From assembly GCF_009910845.1 (NCBI RefSeq), contig NZ_SIJB01000056.1:1-61854 (forward strand): a stretch of 61,854 nucleotides of DNA, given 5' to 3'. How positions within the stretch are numbered: the stretch's first letter is position 1; every line of letters begins with the position of its first letter. Positions 11,156 through 20,554 of this stretch are shown piece by piece. Both the position numbers and the translations under genes were made by a program. The notes under the pieces are model-generated. The model saw nothing but the letters and a program-made list of their open reading frames with translations, searched no databases and was not told the DNA's origin. The DNA is from Chengkuizengella marina. GTDB lineage: Bacteria > Bacillota > Bacilli > Paenibacillales > KCTC-33759.

Positions 11156-11882
11156 ATCTACTCATATCGATGAATCTTGGCTCATCCCTTATGCAGATTT
11201 ACTAGTTTTGCTTCTTGCTCTATTTATTGTCCTATTTAGCTCAAGTGAAATTGATGCTGAGAAGCTGAAAAGGATAGCAAGTTCATTAAATGCTTATTTA
11301 GATGGAGGCACAAGTATACTTGAAGGTGATACTAGATTAAAGTCAGCTGACGAGTATGATAACGGAGATTTAACTTCAATAGATGAATCTAATTTTACTC
11401 CACATTATAAATATGATCTAGAAAATTTGAAAAATCAGCTGCAAGCCTACATTGATGACAATGAATTAACCTCTCAATTAAAAATAGAAATGGATAAATA
11501 TTTGCTAAAATTAACGATTAGTGACAATACTTTATTTGAACCGGGAAGTGCAGAAATAAAATTTGGATCTAGAAAACTAGCGATTACAATTTCAGAGTTA
11601 TTAGAAAATTATCCTGACTATGAAGTATTAGTAGCAGGACATACTGACAACATTCCCCATCATTCAACACAATTTGAATCAAATTGGGAGCTTAGTGCAA
11701 CAAGAGCATTGAATTATATGCGAATTTTATTGGATAATGAAAAATTAAATCCACGGAATTTTAGTGCCATTGGATATAGTGAGTATCATCCGGTAGCAAC
11801 AAATGATACGCCAGCAGGACGAGAAGCAAATCGTCGAGTGGAGGTACTGATCACAAAAGTGTTAGAAACCACTCAATATTAG
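11130..11882 (+). CDS. motB: Flagellar motor stator protein MotB
   Basis: A 250-residue stator subunit with one N-terminal transmembrane helix (about 18-38) carrying the ion-binding aspartate in PYADLL (Asp23). A plug/linker follows, then an OmpA-like peptidoglycan-binding domain (about 135-245) with the VAGHTDNIP and NRRVEV motifs. It starts inside motA, which couples translation of the pair. No other flagellar genes occur in the window, so motAB sit apart from the main fla/che cluster. Confidence 0.93.
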   Translation: MKRTRKLDKSTHIDESWLIPYADLLVLLLALFIVLFSSSEIDAEKLKRIASSLNAYLDGGTSILEGDTRLKSADEYDNGDLTSIDESNFTPHYKYDLENLKNQLQAYIDDNELTSQLKIEMDKYLLKLTISDNTLFEPGSAEIKFGSRKLAITISELLENYPDYEVLVAGHTDNIPHHSTQFESNWELSATRALNYMRILLDNEKLNPRNFSAIGYSEYHPVATNDTPAGREANRRVEVLITKVLETTQY

Positions 11883-11909
11883 AGATTGTTTAAGAAGGAC
11901 TGATGTAAC

Positions 11910-12200
11910 ATGGGTGTGAAATTTGCAAGAGAATACGATGAAATTGTTTTAGAGTTATCCGAAGCGATCGCAAACATTCCACAATTTTATGATTTTTTAG
12001 AGATGGAAGAAACCGATTGGGAAAGTTTAAATGATTCAGGGCAAAAAGAGTGTTTAAAAACGTTAACAGATGATGTGTTTTATGCCCTAGGTACTAGTAG
12101 TCAAATCAGCCTAGGACAAGGTACAATTACCTATGAGAAAAGGAAACATAGGATCAAAATCGAAGTCGATAACATGATTAATATAGTTAGTTTGATTTAA
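11910..12200 (+). CDS. Small conserved-looking protein of unknown function
   Basis: A 96-residue, acidic, soluble protein with a helical N-terminal half (VLELSEAIANIPQFYDFLEMEE) and a beta-rich C-terminus. It starts 27 bases after motB behind AAGAAGGACTG and is followed by a terminator, so it is likely the last gene of the mot transcript. No family was recognised. Confidence 0.7.
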   Translation: MGVKFAREYDEIVLELSEAIANIPQFYDFLEMEETDWESLNDSGQKECLKTLTDDVFYALGTSSQISLGQGTITYEKRKHRIKIEVDNMINIVSLI

Positions 12201-12207
12201 CATAAAT

Positions 12208-12252
12208 AAAACAGTCGTTACAAATGATTCACATGTGTAACGACTGTTTTTT
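12208..12252. terminator. Intrinsic terminator between convergent genes
   Basis: AAACAGTCGTTACA (12208-12221, extended by one base) pairs with TGTAACGACTGTTT (12236-12249), with T/A tracts on both sides. It can serve the plus-strand motAB unit and the minus-strand gene ending at 12287. Confidence 0.9.
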
Positions 12253-12286
12253 ATGAAATAGAACCAAATTGATCATTCAACTCTTC

Positions 12287-12496
12287 TCACCATACGCCCC
12301 CAATTTTCAAAATGCCAACAATGATGATAAGAAGTATAAAATAAGTAAATGTAGATTCAAAAAAAATGATGTACAGTGCCAAATAAAGAACTTTGAACCC
12401 ATTTTTTTCATCAGAAAGTTCATCTTTTAATAAATAAATTATATTTAAAACCAAAGCTATTAATCCAGCTATGAGTATTAGTGTTCCAATAATCAT
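12287..12496 (-). CDS. Small two-helix membrane protein, unknown
   Basis: A 69-residue hydrophobic protein with two or three predicted transmembrane segments (about 2-22 and 35-65) and a short charged loop (LKDELSDEKNG) between. The upstream ribosome site is weak (AGAGAGAAG). Its position directly before a shared terminator supports a real gene, but short hydrophobic frames can arise by chance. Confidence 0.5.
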   Translation of the reverse strand: MIIGTLILIAGLIALVLNIIYLLKDELSDEKNGFKVLYLALYIIFFESTFTYFILLIIIVGILKIGGVW

Positions 12497-12620
12497 TTGA
12501 ATGTACTTCTCTCTATATAGATTTATATCTGTCTATGATCTTTTTTTGAAACATGATTATTCTCTTTAAGTAGCTATTTTTGCTAATTGTTTAATTGAAT
12601 TAAATTTTATACTTTATAAA

Positions 12621-12983
12621 TTATATTCTGTAGTGGTATTTATGTTTGTATAATTTTGCTGTAGTAGATGGAGAAAATATGAGTGTGTATTTAGTACCAA
12701 GTTCATTCTTTAACATTTTGTATATTTTTTGACCTTCTTCATTGTGTTTATTTTCAAGTTCAATTCCTCTAGTAACTAATGTATCTCTATCATAATCAAT
12801 CCATTCCCCGTAGCGACTTGCCCATTTTTCTATATTTTCCAAAAGTTCAGGAGATACTGACAAATCCTCAAGATCAAGATTATAACCACATATTGTACAC
12901 CAGATTGGATCTGTAAAAAATTCAGCTTCTAATTTTAGATCAGTTGTTGGATTTTGACACCCACACTTTAATACATGATTCAT
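12621..12983 (-). CDS. Hypothetical protein with possible CxC/CxxC zinc site
   Basis: A 120-residue soluble protein with CGC near residue 8 and CTIC near residue 29, suggesting a small zinc-ribbon-like metal site. The remainder is charged and helical, ending in a Lys/His/Tyr-rich tail. A good ribosome site, TTGGAGTGAG, precedes the ATG. No family recognised. It is the first of two minus-strand genes between the mot unit and the LysM genes. Confidence 0.65.
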   Translation of the reverse strand: MNHVLKCGCQNPTTDLKLEAEFFTDPIWCTICGYNLDLEDLSVSPELLENIEKWASRYGEWIDYDRDTLVTRGIELENKHNEEGQKIYKMLKNELGTKYTLIFSPSTTAKLYKHKYHYRI

Positions 12984-13127
12984 CTAATCTCACTCCAAAA
13001 ATATTGAAAGAAATTTGATTGCAATTTTTTGTAAAACTTCTATTTTCAAACTACTCATATTATAGTTTTTTCATTCAGTAGCTTGTTTAATCATAGTTTT
13101 GCAAATGAAACTAATAAAACAAATAAC

Positions 13128-13197
13128 GTAACATAGGCATTTGTCACTCAATTAGGCGAATGCCGGGGGTCAAAATGTCCTGGGTATACATATTTTA
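13128..13197 (+). promoter_or_regulatory. Possible late-sporulation control region of first LysM gene
   Basis: ACATAGGCATTT (one mismatch to the GerE box RWWTRGGYNNYY) lies just before ATTTGTCAC. GGCATTTG and CGAATGCC (about 13135-13163) form an inverted repeat. CATATTTTA at 13189-13197 fits the sigma-K/sigma-G -10 pattern CATANNNTA. No good -35 AC element is seen at the right distance, so this is tentative. Confidence 0.3.
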
Positions 13198-13228
13198 ACT
13201 AAGAGAGATGTTATGGAGGTTAAAGTAT

Positions 13229-14011
13229 ATGATTACACATGTTATTAAAGAAGGAGAAAATTTGTGGGGTATATCTCAAAAGTACGGCGTACCAGTCCAA
13301 ATGATTATGAAACAGAATAATCTTACTAGTAGAATTATTTATATAGGTCAAACATTGATAATACCAACAATGGAACAGATCCATATTGTGAAATCTGGGG
13401 ACACATTATATGATATATCGCAAACTTATGGAATTTCGGTGAAAGAGCTTATGAAAACAAACAATTTAACTAACACTGTCATCTATGTAGGTCAAAAGTT
13501 AATCATCCCCAAAAAAGGTGAATGGTATATTGTCCAAAGCGGGGATACATTATTTGCAATCTCGAGAAGATATGGTGTATCTGTACAAGATATTGTAGAT
13601 GCCAACAATTTGAGTGATGTCGGTTATATTTATGTAGGTCAAACGTTATATATCCCTCCAAGTTCAGAACCATCACAACCAACAGAGCCACCAGAAGTAA
13701 ATGTGTATATTGTCAAACCAGGAGATTCCTTAAACTCAATATCAATTCAATATAATGTGCCTATAGATACCTTAATAATAATTAACAATATATCAGATCC
13801 AGACAATATTTATATCGGCCAAATGTTAATTGTTCCTATTGTACCAGAAACAGGGGAATATCACATTGTTGTACCAGGTGATACGCTTACTAAAATTGCC
13901 GAATATTATACTGTGAATCGAAGTGAATTAATGAGGATAAATGGATTAACCGATCCGAATAAAATTAGAGTAGGTCAAGTATTGATGCTTCCTCCACCTG
14001 TATCCGTCTAA
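13229..14011 (+). CDS. Five-LysM repeat protein
   Basis: A 260-residue protein made almost entirely of five LysM domains (about 45 residues each, starting near residues 3, 49, 94, 146 and 195). Each carries the GDTL-type turn and the GQxLxIP end. No signal peptide, transmembrane segment or catalytic domain is present. LysM binds N-acetylglucosamine polymers; multi-LysM proteins without signal peptides occur in spore coat/cortex interfaces (for example SafA). The ATG at 13229 follows GGAGGTT; an in-frame ATG at 13208 is poorly placed. A second LysM gene follows, and similar GGCATTTG motifs lie upstream of both. Confidence 0.85.
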   Translation: MITHVIKEGENLWGISQKYGVPVQMIMKQNNLTSRIIYIGQTLIIPTMEQIHIVKSGDTLYDISQTYGISVKELMKTNNLTNTVIYVGQKLIIPKKGEWYIVQSGDTLFAISRRYGVSVQDIVDANNLSDVGYIYVGQTLYIPPSSEPSQPTEPPEVNVYIVKPGDSLNSISIQYNVPIDTLIIINNISDPDNIYIGQMLIVPIVPETGEYHIVVPGDTLTKIAEYYTVNRSELMRINGLTDPNKIRVGQVLMLPPPVSV

Positions 14012-14059
14012 TGTGTTAAAACTTTCTAAGATAACCTTTTTGCAAATAAGCTCAAAAAA

Positions 14060-14123
14060 TAGTCATTTGTCACAAAAAATAGGCATTTGACCGAGGCAAT
14101 TTATCACGGTTATTCATACCTTA
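14060..14123 (+). promoter_or_regulatory. Possible late-sporulation control region of second LysM gene
   Basis: AAATAGGCATTT matches the GerE box RWWTRGGYNNYY at every position. It follows an ATTTGTCAC copy shared with the first LysM upstream region. CATACCTTA at 14115-14123 fits CATANNNTA. The -35 element is not evident, so the call rests on repetition of the same arrangement before both genes. Confidence 0.35.
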
Positions 14124-14184
14124 TCAATGAGATAAATTTTAGTTGAGTTAAACATTTATCAACATTAGGAGGTTTTTTTACATT

Positions 14185-15186
14185 ATGATTTATGTAGTAC
14201 AACCAAATGACACATTGTATGGAATCGCAGCAAAATATGGTGTTACCGTTCAGGCGATCATGGAAGCAAATGGAATCACAAATCAAGATTATATTGTTGT
14301 AGGTCAAAAACTTTATATACCTACAATAGGTGTAGCAGATACCTATATTGTTCAACCGGGAGATACACTAAATGATATTGCAGCAGCATATAATGTTTCA
14401 ATATCTGATCTTATTCGATTAAACAATCTTCAGGATCCCAATATGTTATATGTGGGTCAAATGCTGAAAATACCATTACCTATGCAACCAGACATGGAAA
14501 CTTATGTAGTACAGCCAGGTGACTCATTATATATGATTTCTCAAAAAACTGGGGTACCTATTATTGATTTGATTGAGGCTAATAATATTACTGAAGAAAG
14601 TTATCTTTATGTAGGTCAAATACTGTACATTCCAAAGGCACCACCAGCACCAGAAGAACCTGTAACGGGAACTTATGTTGTAAAGTCTGGTGACACATTA
14701 AACGCGATTTCACAACGTTCAGGTGTTTCTGTGGAAGACTTAATGGCAATTAATAATATTTCAGATCCAAATATGATTTATGTGGGTCAAGTATTATTAG
14801 TTCCTGTTCTTCCTGAGCCAGGAGTAGCGTATCATATCGTTAAACCTAGAGAGACGATTTGGAGAATCGCACGAATGTATGGTGTTAGAGCAAGAAGATT
14901 GATGAGATATAATAATATTACGGCTCCTTGGGATTTATATGTAGGTCAAGTGCTCTTAATTCCAGAAGCTATGGGCGAACCAGAGCCTGAACCAGAACCA
15001 GAGCCTGAACCAGAACCAGAGCCGGAAGAAGTTTATCATACAGTGATGGAAGGAGAAACCTTTCGGACTATAGCGAAGCAATATGGTATAACAGGTAGAG
15101 AGTTGGCCGATTACAATGGCATGCAGTTAGGAAGAACACCTGAACCAGGCACTGTTCTTAAAATTCCACCTGCTTCAATGTCATAA
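14185..15186 (+). CDS. Six-LysM repeat protein with Glu-Pro linker
   Basis: A 333-residue protein with five consecutive LysM repeats (starting near 2, 51, 105, 163 and 217), a PEPEPE-type linker of about 20 residues near 265-285, and a sixth, more divergent LysM at the C-terminus. The fifth repeat is unusually arginine-rich (RARRLMRYN). There is no signal peptide. The linker is encoded by an imperfect 6-base tandem repeat. AGGAGG at 14167-14172 precedes the ATG. It is a paralogue of the preceding gene, and likely a peptidoglycan- or cortex-binding structural protein. Confidence 0.85.
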   Translation: MIYVVQPNDTLYGIAAKYGVTVQAIMEANGITNQDYIVVGQKLYIPTIGVADTYIVQPGDTLNDIAAAYNVSISDLIRLNNLQDPNMLYVGQMLKIPLPMQPDMETYVVQPGDSLYMISQKTGVPIIDLIEANNITEESYLYVGQILYIPKAPPAPEEPVTGTYVVKSGDTLNAISQRSGVSVEDLMAINNISDPNMIYVGQVLLVPVLPEPGVAYHIVKPRETIWRIARMYGVRARRLMRYNNITAPWDLYVGQVLLIPEAMGEPEPEPEPEPEPEPEPEEVYHTVMEGETFRTIAKQYGITGRELADYNGMQLGRTPEPGTVLKIPPASMS

Positions 15187-15216
15187 ATTCAATTTTTTCC
15201 CATTCTCAATAAATTC

Positions 15217-15252
15217 AAAAAGCTCCGATCACCTATTGGGGCTCTTTTTTTT
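15217..15252. terminator. Bidirectional terminator
   Basis: AGCTCC (15221-15226) pairs with GGGGCT (15238-15243), flanked by A and T tracts, so it can terminate the LysM gene on the plus strand and the membrane protein on the minus strand, whose stop codon lies inside it. Confidence 0.8.
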
Positions 15253-16060
15253 GTACCCAAAAATGATACTGTGTGCTTATTTCCCAAATCTTCAAATAAA
15301 CCCTAATAAAATATTGAATTTGATTTACTATGATGGCTAAAAACCCTACCCACATCATTGAGGTTGAGAAAAATAAAGCTGTAACAACTCCAATGATAAT
15401 CATAATGATTAGACTTAAACCCATTGTAATGACTATATTTTTTAACATAAATACAATCGGAGACGTGATATTATTATTTGTCGTTTTCCCCCATTGAATA
15501 TACATAAATAGGATGTGGATAATCCAAGTATATACGATATAAGTTATCAATATAGGGGCAGCATTCCAAAGTAAAGACATTGGGGTAGTATAAGATTCTA
15601 GTGTATTTTTTAAAAATGAGAATATCCAAAAAAGAGGGAAACTAGAGAGTAACAGATGGATGCAAGAGATGATGAAAAATGAACTTCCTAATTTTAGCAC
15701 CCCTTGTAAAAACAAAGGTTTACTAGAATGTGAATCCTTATGATGTATTGCATAAAAAAGACCTGCATTCATTAGGGGGGATACAATCCAGCGTATACCT
15801 ATGAAAATCAAAAGAGGGGAGAGGTACTTTAACATGAAATCTCCATCTGTGATTAAAAACTGACCTTCTATAATAAATAACTGCCTGGCATCCATTAGGT
15901 TAGAGTCTGGAAAACGTTGTGATATGGAAACAATGCCCACTTCAATCCATCGATATAAAAAGATTCCGCATACTAGCTGATACATCGAAAATAATAATAT
16001 ATAAACCATATTTTGATTTGTTGTTTTCCACCCTTGTTTTATTATATGAACTATCATCAT
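15233..16060 (-). CDS. Multi-pass membrane protein, unknown
   Basis: A 275-residue protein with roughly six transmembrane segments (near 18-36, 78-98, 118-145, 160-185, 205-230 and 233-255). The ATG follows GAGGTGAT. It begins 6 bases after the stop of the M1 peptidase gene and is cotranscribed with it. No known family was recognised; it could be a membrane partner of the peptidase. Confidence 0.75.
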   Translation of the reverse strand: MMIVHIIKQGWKTTNQNMVYILLFSMYQLVCGIFLYRWIEVGIVSISQRFPDSNLMDARQLFIIEGQFLITDGDFMLKYLSPLLIFIGIRWIVSPLMNAGLFYAIHHKDSHSSKPLFLQGVLKLGSSFFIISCIHLLLSSFPLFWIFSFLKNTLESYTTPMSLLWNAAPILITYIVYTWIIHILFMYIQWGKTTNNNITSPIVFMLKNIVITMGLSLIIMIIIGVVTALFFSTSMMWVGFLAIIVNQIQYFIRVYLKIWEISTQYHFWVQKKEPQ

Positions 16061-16066
16061 ATCACC

Positions 16067-18142
16067 TCACCACATCTTAGCATTTAATACTGCTTCAAGC
16101 CATTGGATCAAAACTAAATTCCATCTTGTTTTTGTTTCTGGATTTATAAGAGTGCTCTTAAAGTTGTTAATATGTTTATTTTCTAAAATCATCGTATGCT
16201 CAGGATCAATAACAACCCAATTTAATGTCGATGTATGTGTAAATGTAAACCATTTTTGTGCTTCACTTCCTTCCCAAGTTTTTTCTATGGAAGTTCCATC
16301 CTCAAAAGTGAATAAAATAGATAGAGGTTCATGGTATGCAGCATCATTTTTTTGTATCAATACTTGATGTTTATATAACGTTTGTTCTTGATTGGTAATT
16401 TTGTTGATGTTAATCGATTGTACTGCATAATCAACCATTTTATTGTCATAAATAAATGTGTTGAAATACTGATCCCATTCCTGAGCAGTGACGTCTTCTA
16501 ATACAGCTTGAAAATCTTCGGTAGAGGGATGGTTAAATTTCCAACGTTGGAAGTATGTTTTTAATACTTTGTTCATTTGAGTTGTTCCTATGATTTGCTC
16601 AATATCACGTAATACTAACTTCCCTCTAACGTACACGTTTTGGGCGTATTCATTTTTATATCCGTATTCCCATGCATTTTGCTTAAGAGGTGCGGGTGAG
16701 GATACATAACTAGCTTCATAATAAGCTTTTGAACGTATTCCATATTCTTTTTCCATTACTTTATCTTCAGCATAAGATGTGAAAGCTTCATCTAACCAAG
16801 CCTCTTCAAATTCATTAGAAGCTACCATGCCATACCAGAATTGATGTCCAATTTCGTGTATAATCACTCTTTCTAACGAACTATCTTTTTGTTTCTCTGA
16901 AGCAGACCAAGAAGTTACTAGAGTAGGGTATTCCATACCGCCAGCCCCATTTGCTCCATTTGGAGGTACAACAATGGATAAAGTAGGATAAGGATACTCA
17001 CCATACCAATCTGTGAAGTTGTTTAAAGCTGACTTAGCTGCATATAAATAACGTTCTGTTAAATCACTATGGAGAGGATCCAAATATAATTTGATGGTAA
17101 CATCCCTATTATTTTCTGAGCGATAAGTATCCTCAATGACCTTAAATTGTGGAGATGCAGACCATGCAAAGTCATGGACATCTGCGGCTTTGAAGTGATA
17201 ATTTTTACTATTGTTATCTTCTTGTAAATTTTGCCCTTTTGAATGATCAATAGTTCCTATCATGGATTGATTTTTTGTACGATCCATTGAAGTTTCAGTT
17301 TTATCAATCTCTACTCCTGTTGCAGCTACAATATAATTTGATGGGACCGTGATATTTACATCATAAGTACCAAAATTAGCATAAAACTCTGAATTACCAT
17401 GGTATTGGTGCAAATCCCATCCCTCTGTTTTTCGTCCACGCATTCCAGTCACTTCATAAGCTGCAACTTTCGGAAACCACTGTCCAGCCATTATGAAGTC
17501 TCCCGCATAACCCATCCTTGCAAAAACATAAGGCAACTGGACGGTAAACGTCATATGAAGCGTGATTTTTTCACCAGGTAAAACAGATTTAGGCAGTTTC
17601 AAACCCATCAATGTATAATCATTTGGATTTTGGTCATCAGGTTGTATAAAGAAAGTTTGTTGTGACAATTCCGTTCCATTATTTAATCTTATCGTGTGTA
17701 TAGACATACTGCCAAAGCTGTCTTCTTTCATATCATCGTTTCTTAAACTGCCTCCTGATTCAATTATGAAGCTGGTTTTTTTGGATTGAAAGGCATTTGG
17801 ATATAAGTGAAAATACATTTCATTCACAGGCTGTTCCCCTGGGTTAATCCATGTTAATTTTTGAGAACCAAGCAGCTTTTTATCTTCCTCATCTAGTTCT
17901 ACATTGATGTTGTAATGGACGATACGCGAGCTTAGTGGTTTTGAATCATCTTGATAATTTAACTGTTTAAAATCAGCTTGTTGTCCAAGGGACGCACTTT
18001 CTTCTAAAAGAGTTGGAGAGCTTCTTTCATTTTCATGATTAAAATGAAATGTATTCCAAATCGTGATGAATAAAAAAAAGATGATCATTAAACTAGTTAT
18101 AAAAATAAATACATTTCCGAAAAATTTTATTTTTTGCAACAT
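16067..18142 (-). CDS. Membrane-anchored M1 family metallopeptidase
   Basis: A 691-residue protein with one N-terminal transmembrane anchor (about 5-28) and an extracytoplasmic M1 aminopeptidase domain. The zinc motif HEIGH is followed 18 residues later by the glutamate in EEAWLDE, giving the complete HExxH-x18-E signature. The exopeptidase GAMEN motif appears as GAGGMEYPT. The chosen ATG (18142) follows AAAGGTGG; an in-frame ATG at 18187 would add 15 charged residues. It is first in a two-gene operon with the membrane protein at 15233-16060. Role unknown; surface peptide turnover is likely. Confidence 0.85.
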   Translation of the reverse strand: MLQKIKFFGNVFIFITSLMIIFFLFITIWNTFHFNHENERSSPTLLEESASLGQQADFKQLNYQDDSKPLSSRIVHYNINVELDEEDKKLLGSQKLTWINPGEQPVNEMYFHLYPNAFQSKKTSFIIESGGSLRNDDMKEDSFGSMSIHTIRLNNGTELSQQTFFIQPDDQNPNDYTLMGLKLPKSVLPGEKITLHMTFTVQLPYVFARMGYAGDFIMAGQWFPKVAAYEVTGMRGRKTEGWDLHQYHGNSEFYANFGTYDVNITVPSNYIVAATGVEIDKTETSMDRTKNQSMIGTIDHSKGQNLQEDNNSKNYHFKAADVHDFAWSASPQFKVIEDTYRSENNRDVTIKLYLDPLHSDLTERYLYAAKSALNNFTDWYGEYPYPTLSIVVPPNGANGAGGMEYPTLVTSWSASEKQKDSSLERVIIHEIGHQFWYGMVASNEFEEAWLDEAFTSYAEDKVMEKEYGIRSKAYYEASYVSSPAPLKQNAWEYGYKNEYAQNVYVRGKLVLRDIEQIIGTTQMNKVLKTYFQRWKFNHPSTEDFQAVLEDVTAQEWDQYFNTFIYDNKMVDYAVQSININKITNQEQTLYKHQVLIQKNDAAYHEPLSILFTFEDGTSIEKTWEGSEAQKWFTFTHTSTLNWVVIDPEHTMILENKHINNFKSTLINPETKTRWNLVLIQWLEAVLNAKMW

Positions 18143-18420
18143 GTCATTCCACCTTTGTTCGTTTTTCTTCTTATAAAATAAATCCATAACAATGAATATA
18201 ATTTAACTAGATAGGGGTTAGGAGTACATGCTTTAATGTATATGCTTGTTCCATCTTTTGTAGTAGAGTGAATCCTAGTTTGGTTTTTAATCATATTGAA
18301 ATTTATATAGAGCTGTACTTGGGTGAGTGCATAATTTACAGAAAAAGTTTGTTTATCATCGATATTTTTTGTATGCTAAAAGTAGTTACATCTATTGAAG
18401 AATAGGACGGTGTTATACAA

Positions 18421-18921
18421 ATGAATTTTGATAAAAAAGGAAAAAAGAATTTATCTTTGAATGTAGTTAGCAATAAAGAGCATAAAGGTTTTGGAGCAGG
18501 GATGATAAACCTTAGCCAAATGTCAAGTATGATCATAGATGGGGATAAAGCGTATATAGATATTGGAGCTTTGCATGCAAAAAGTAAGGTGGAAAAAGGA
18601 ATTAAGTTTCTTACAGATAAAGAGGAAGTACCTAACGGTAGAAAGTGTTGGGTAGCATGGGTGGCCGTTGATCGCAATGAAGAAGGTTCTTATTACGCAG
18701 GTGTTACAGTATGTGAAATGCTGATTGATGAAGAAGCAAGAAGAGGGTGGAAGATTCTCGCAGATCATGTAAATAAGATGGATAAAGCGCTAAAGCGTAA
18801 ATTTATATTAGATGGTTTAGATGACACAGAGAAAACAGCCTTGCGAACAGCTCTAATCGAACATAATCAAGAATGGTGGGAAAACTCTGGTGATGAGCTT
18901 AAGGAAGGTTTAAGTGCTTAG
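18421..18921 (+). CDS. ywhD: YwhD family protein
   Basis: A 166-residue soluble protein matching Bacillus YwhD in length and sequence character (DKKGKKNLSLNVVS, then KCWVAWVAVDRNEEG and WWENSGDEL). In B. subtilis ywhD sits next to pbpG (ywhE), speE and speB; all three occur within the next 7 kb here, which supports the assignment. Biochemical function is not established. Confidence 0.85.
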   Translation: MNFDKKGKKNLSLNVVSNKEHKGFGAGMINLSQMSSMIIDGDKAYIDIGALHAKSKVEKGIKFLTDKEEVPNGRKCWVAWVAVDRNEEGSYYAGVTVCEMLIDEEARRGWKILADHVNKMDKALKRKFILDGLDDTEKTALRTALIEHNQEWWENSGDELKEGLSA

Positions 18922-18938
18922 AGTTTGAGGATAAATGA

Positions 18939-19628
18939 ATGAATATTAATCTTGTACCCCTACTTTTAATTATAACTTTATTTGGACTGATTGCTTATGC
19001 ACTTCTTTATGTGTATATATCCAATAGAGCAGTGCAAATGTTTTTTCTAAACAAAAATGTGAAAAATGCCATCATTCTAATTTGTATATTTATAATCGTC
19101 ATGATTTCAATCTTTAATTGGCAGTTGAATAAGGAAAATGAGGATTTGAAATACAGGTATGGCAATGAGATTCAATTTCAGCATATTATTTTAAGAAATG
19201 TGTATCATGATTCACATGCTTATCTTATAGAGTTGCTTAATACAAATGACAAACAACTTAGACAAGAATTGTTAGAAAAAATTTATATTGAATTAAGAAC
19301 CAGTAACACTCATCTTTTATTTAATCTTGATCATGAATTTGGTTTTAGTTATGGTGTTGATTTCGAATCTTTTCACTGGAATTTTTCTGATTTTGTAAAA
19401 CAATTAAAGGAAAAGAACCCCTCTGAATCATTTACAAATTTAGAATTAGAACAGATAGAGCTGGTGCTTCAATACTTGAAAGTTTTTGATGAAAAATTAA
19501 TGCAATTGAAAGTTGAAATTATTGAAAGTAAAGAATGGGCAAACATTTATGAACAACCAATAGCTCAAAAGATATTAACGGAACTTGCTGAAGAATTATC
19601 TAGTTTACCAGAATTTAAAGTGAAGTGA
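18939..19628 (+). CDS. Membrane-anchored protein of unknown function
   Basis: A 229-residue protein with two N-terminal transmembrane helices (about 5-27 and 41-62) followed by a soluble, helical, charged domain (65-229; IELRTSNTHLLF and LELEQIELVLQYL). It starts 17 bases after ywhD behind GAGGAT and is probably cotranscribed with it. No family recognised. Confidence 0.7.
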   Translation: MNINLVPLLLIITLFGLIAYALLYVYISNRAVQMFFLNKNVKNAIILICIFIIVMISIFNWQLNKENEDLKYRYGNEIQFQHIILRNVYHDSHAYLIELLNTNDKQLRQELLEKIYIELRTSNTHLLFNLDHEFGFSYGVDFESFHWNFSDFVKQLKEKNPSESFTNLELEQIELVLQYLKVFDEKLMQLKVEIIESKEWANIYEQPIAQKILTELAEELSSLPEFKVK

Positions 19629-19679
19629 TTTATAAGGAGCATAGATTCATTCTGTGCTCTTATAAACTTATCTTAGTTA

Positions 19680-19716
19680 ATTGGTATAGACAACTAGAAT
19701 TCTATGTTATGATAAT
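19680..19716 (+). promoter_or_regulatory. nagB promoter with NagR (dre-type) operator
   Basis: ATTGGTATAGACAACT at 19680-19695 resembles the NagR/YvoA operator known from B. subtilis nag genes. It overlaps a -35 (TAGACA, 19687-19692), 18 bases before GATAAT (19711-19716). Binding there would block transcription until an amino-sugar phosphate effector is present. The repressor gene lies in the same operon. Confidence 0.8.
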
Positions 19717-19757
19717 AAAAAGGGAGTAAAAACTCAATAATAAAAAGTAAGGAGCGG

Positions 19758-20513
19758 ATGAGAGTGGAAGTCATTAAAGTAAAGAATTATAATGAAATGA
19801 GTAAAAAAGCAGCGGAATATATCATCTCAAAAGTAAGATCAAGTAACAGGATTCATTTAGGATTAGCAACAGGAGGGACACCATTAGGTTTATATAAATA
19901 CATGGTTTTAGATTTTCACAAGAATAAAACAGACTACCGACATGTCACCAGTTTTAATCTAGATGAATATGTTGGTCTTTCAGAAGAGAACCCTAATAGT
20001 TATCACTATTACATGAAAGAAAATTTGTTTAGTCATATTAATATATTGGATTCAAATGTTCATCTTCCAGATGGAAATGGAGTTTCATTACAAAAAGAAT
20101 GTGTTCAATATGATAAACTTATAAAAGAGTGTGGGGGGATTGATGTTCAGGTTTTGGGGATTGGACAAAATGGGCACATTGGTTTTAATGAACCTGGAAC
20201 ATCATTTGGTACGAAAACACATGTTGTAAAACTGACAGAATCAACACGACAAGCCAATAAACATTTTTTTAATCACATGGATGAAGTACCTACACATGCA
20301 ATTACGATGGGGATACAATCTATCATGAACAGTAGAGAAATTCTTTTACTAGCCTCAGGTATTGAGAAAAGCGCAGCGATGCATAAATTGTTGCATGGTG
20401 ATTTAAACGAGCAATTCCCAGCATCGATTTTACAATTACATCCGAATGTAACAGTCATTGCAGATTTGCAGTCACTTTCATCACAAATTTCCATACAGGA
20501 TATAACAACATAA
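19758..20513 (+). CDS. nagB: Glucosamine-6-phosphate deaminase
   Basis: A 251-residue enzyme converting glucosamine 6-phosphate to fructose 6-phosphate and ammonia, linking amino-sugar catabolism to glycolysis. The signature blocks are LATGGTPLG (phosphate binding), FNLDEYVGL (catalytic aspartate) and GIGQNGHIGFNEPG (catalytic histidine). The start ATG follows TAAGGAGCGG. It is followed 41 bases later by its likely repressor nagR. The usual upstream partner nagA is not in this operon. Confidence 0.95.
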   Translation: MRVEVIKVKNYNEMSKKAAEYIISKVRSSNRIHLGLATGGTPLGLYKYMVLDFHKNKTDYRHVTSFNLDEYVGLSEENPNSYHYYMKENLFSHINILDSNVHLPDGNGVSLQKECVQYDKLIKECGGIDVQVLGIGQNGHIGFNEPGTSFGTKTHVVKLTESTRQANKHFFNHMDEVPTHAITMGIQSIMNSREILLLASGIEKSAAMHKLLHGDLNEQFPASILQLHPNVTVIADLQSLSSQISIQDITT

Positions 20514-20554
20514 ATTAATTTTCATTTTAGATAGATCTAGAAAGGAAACTTGAA

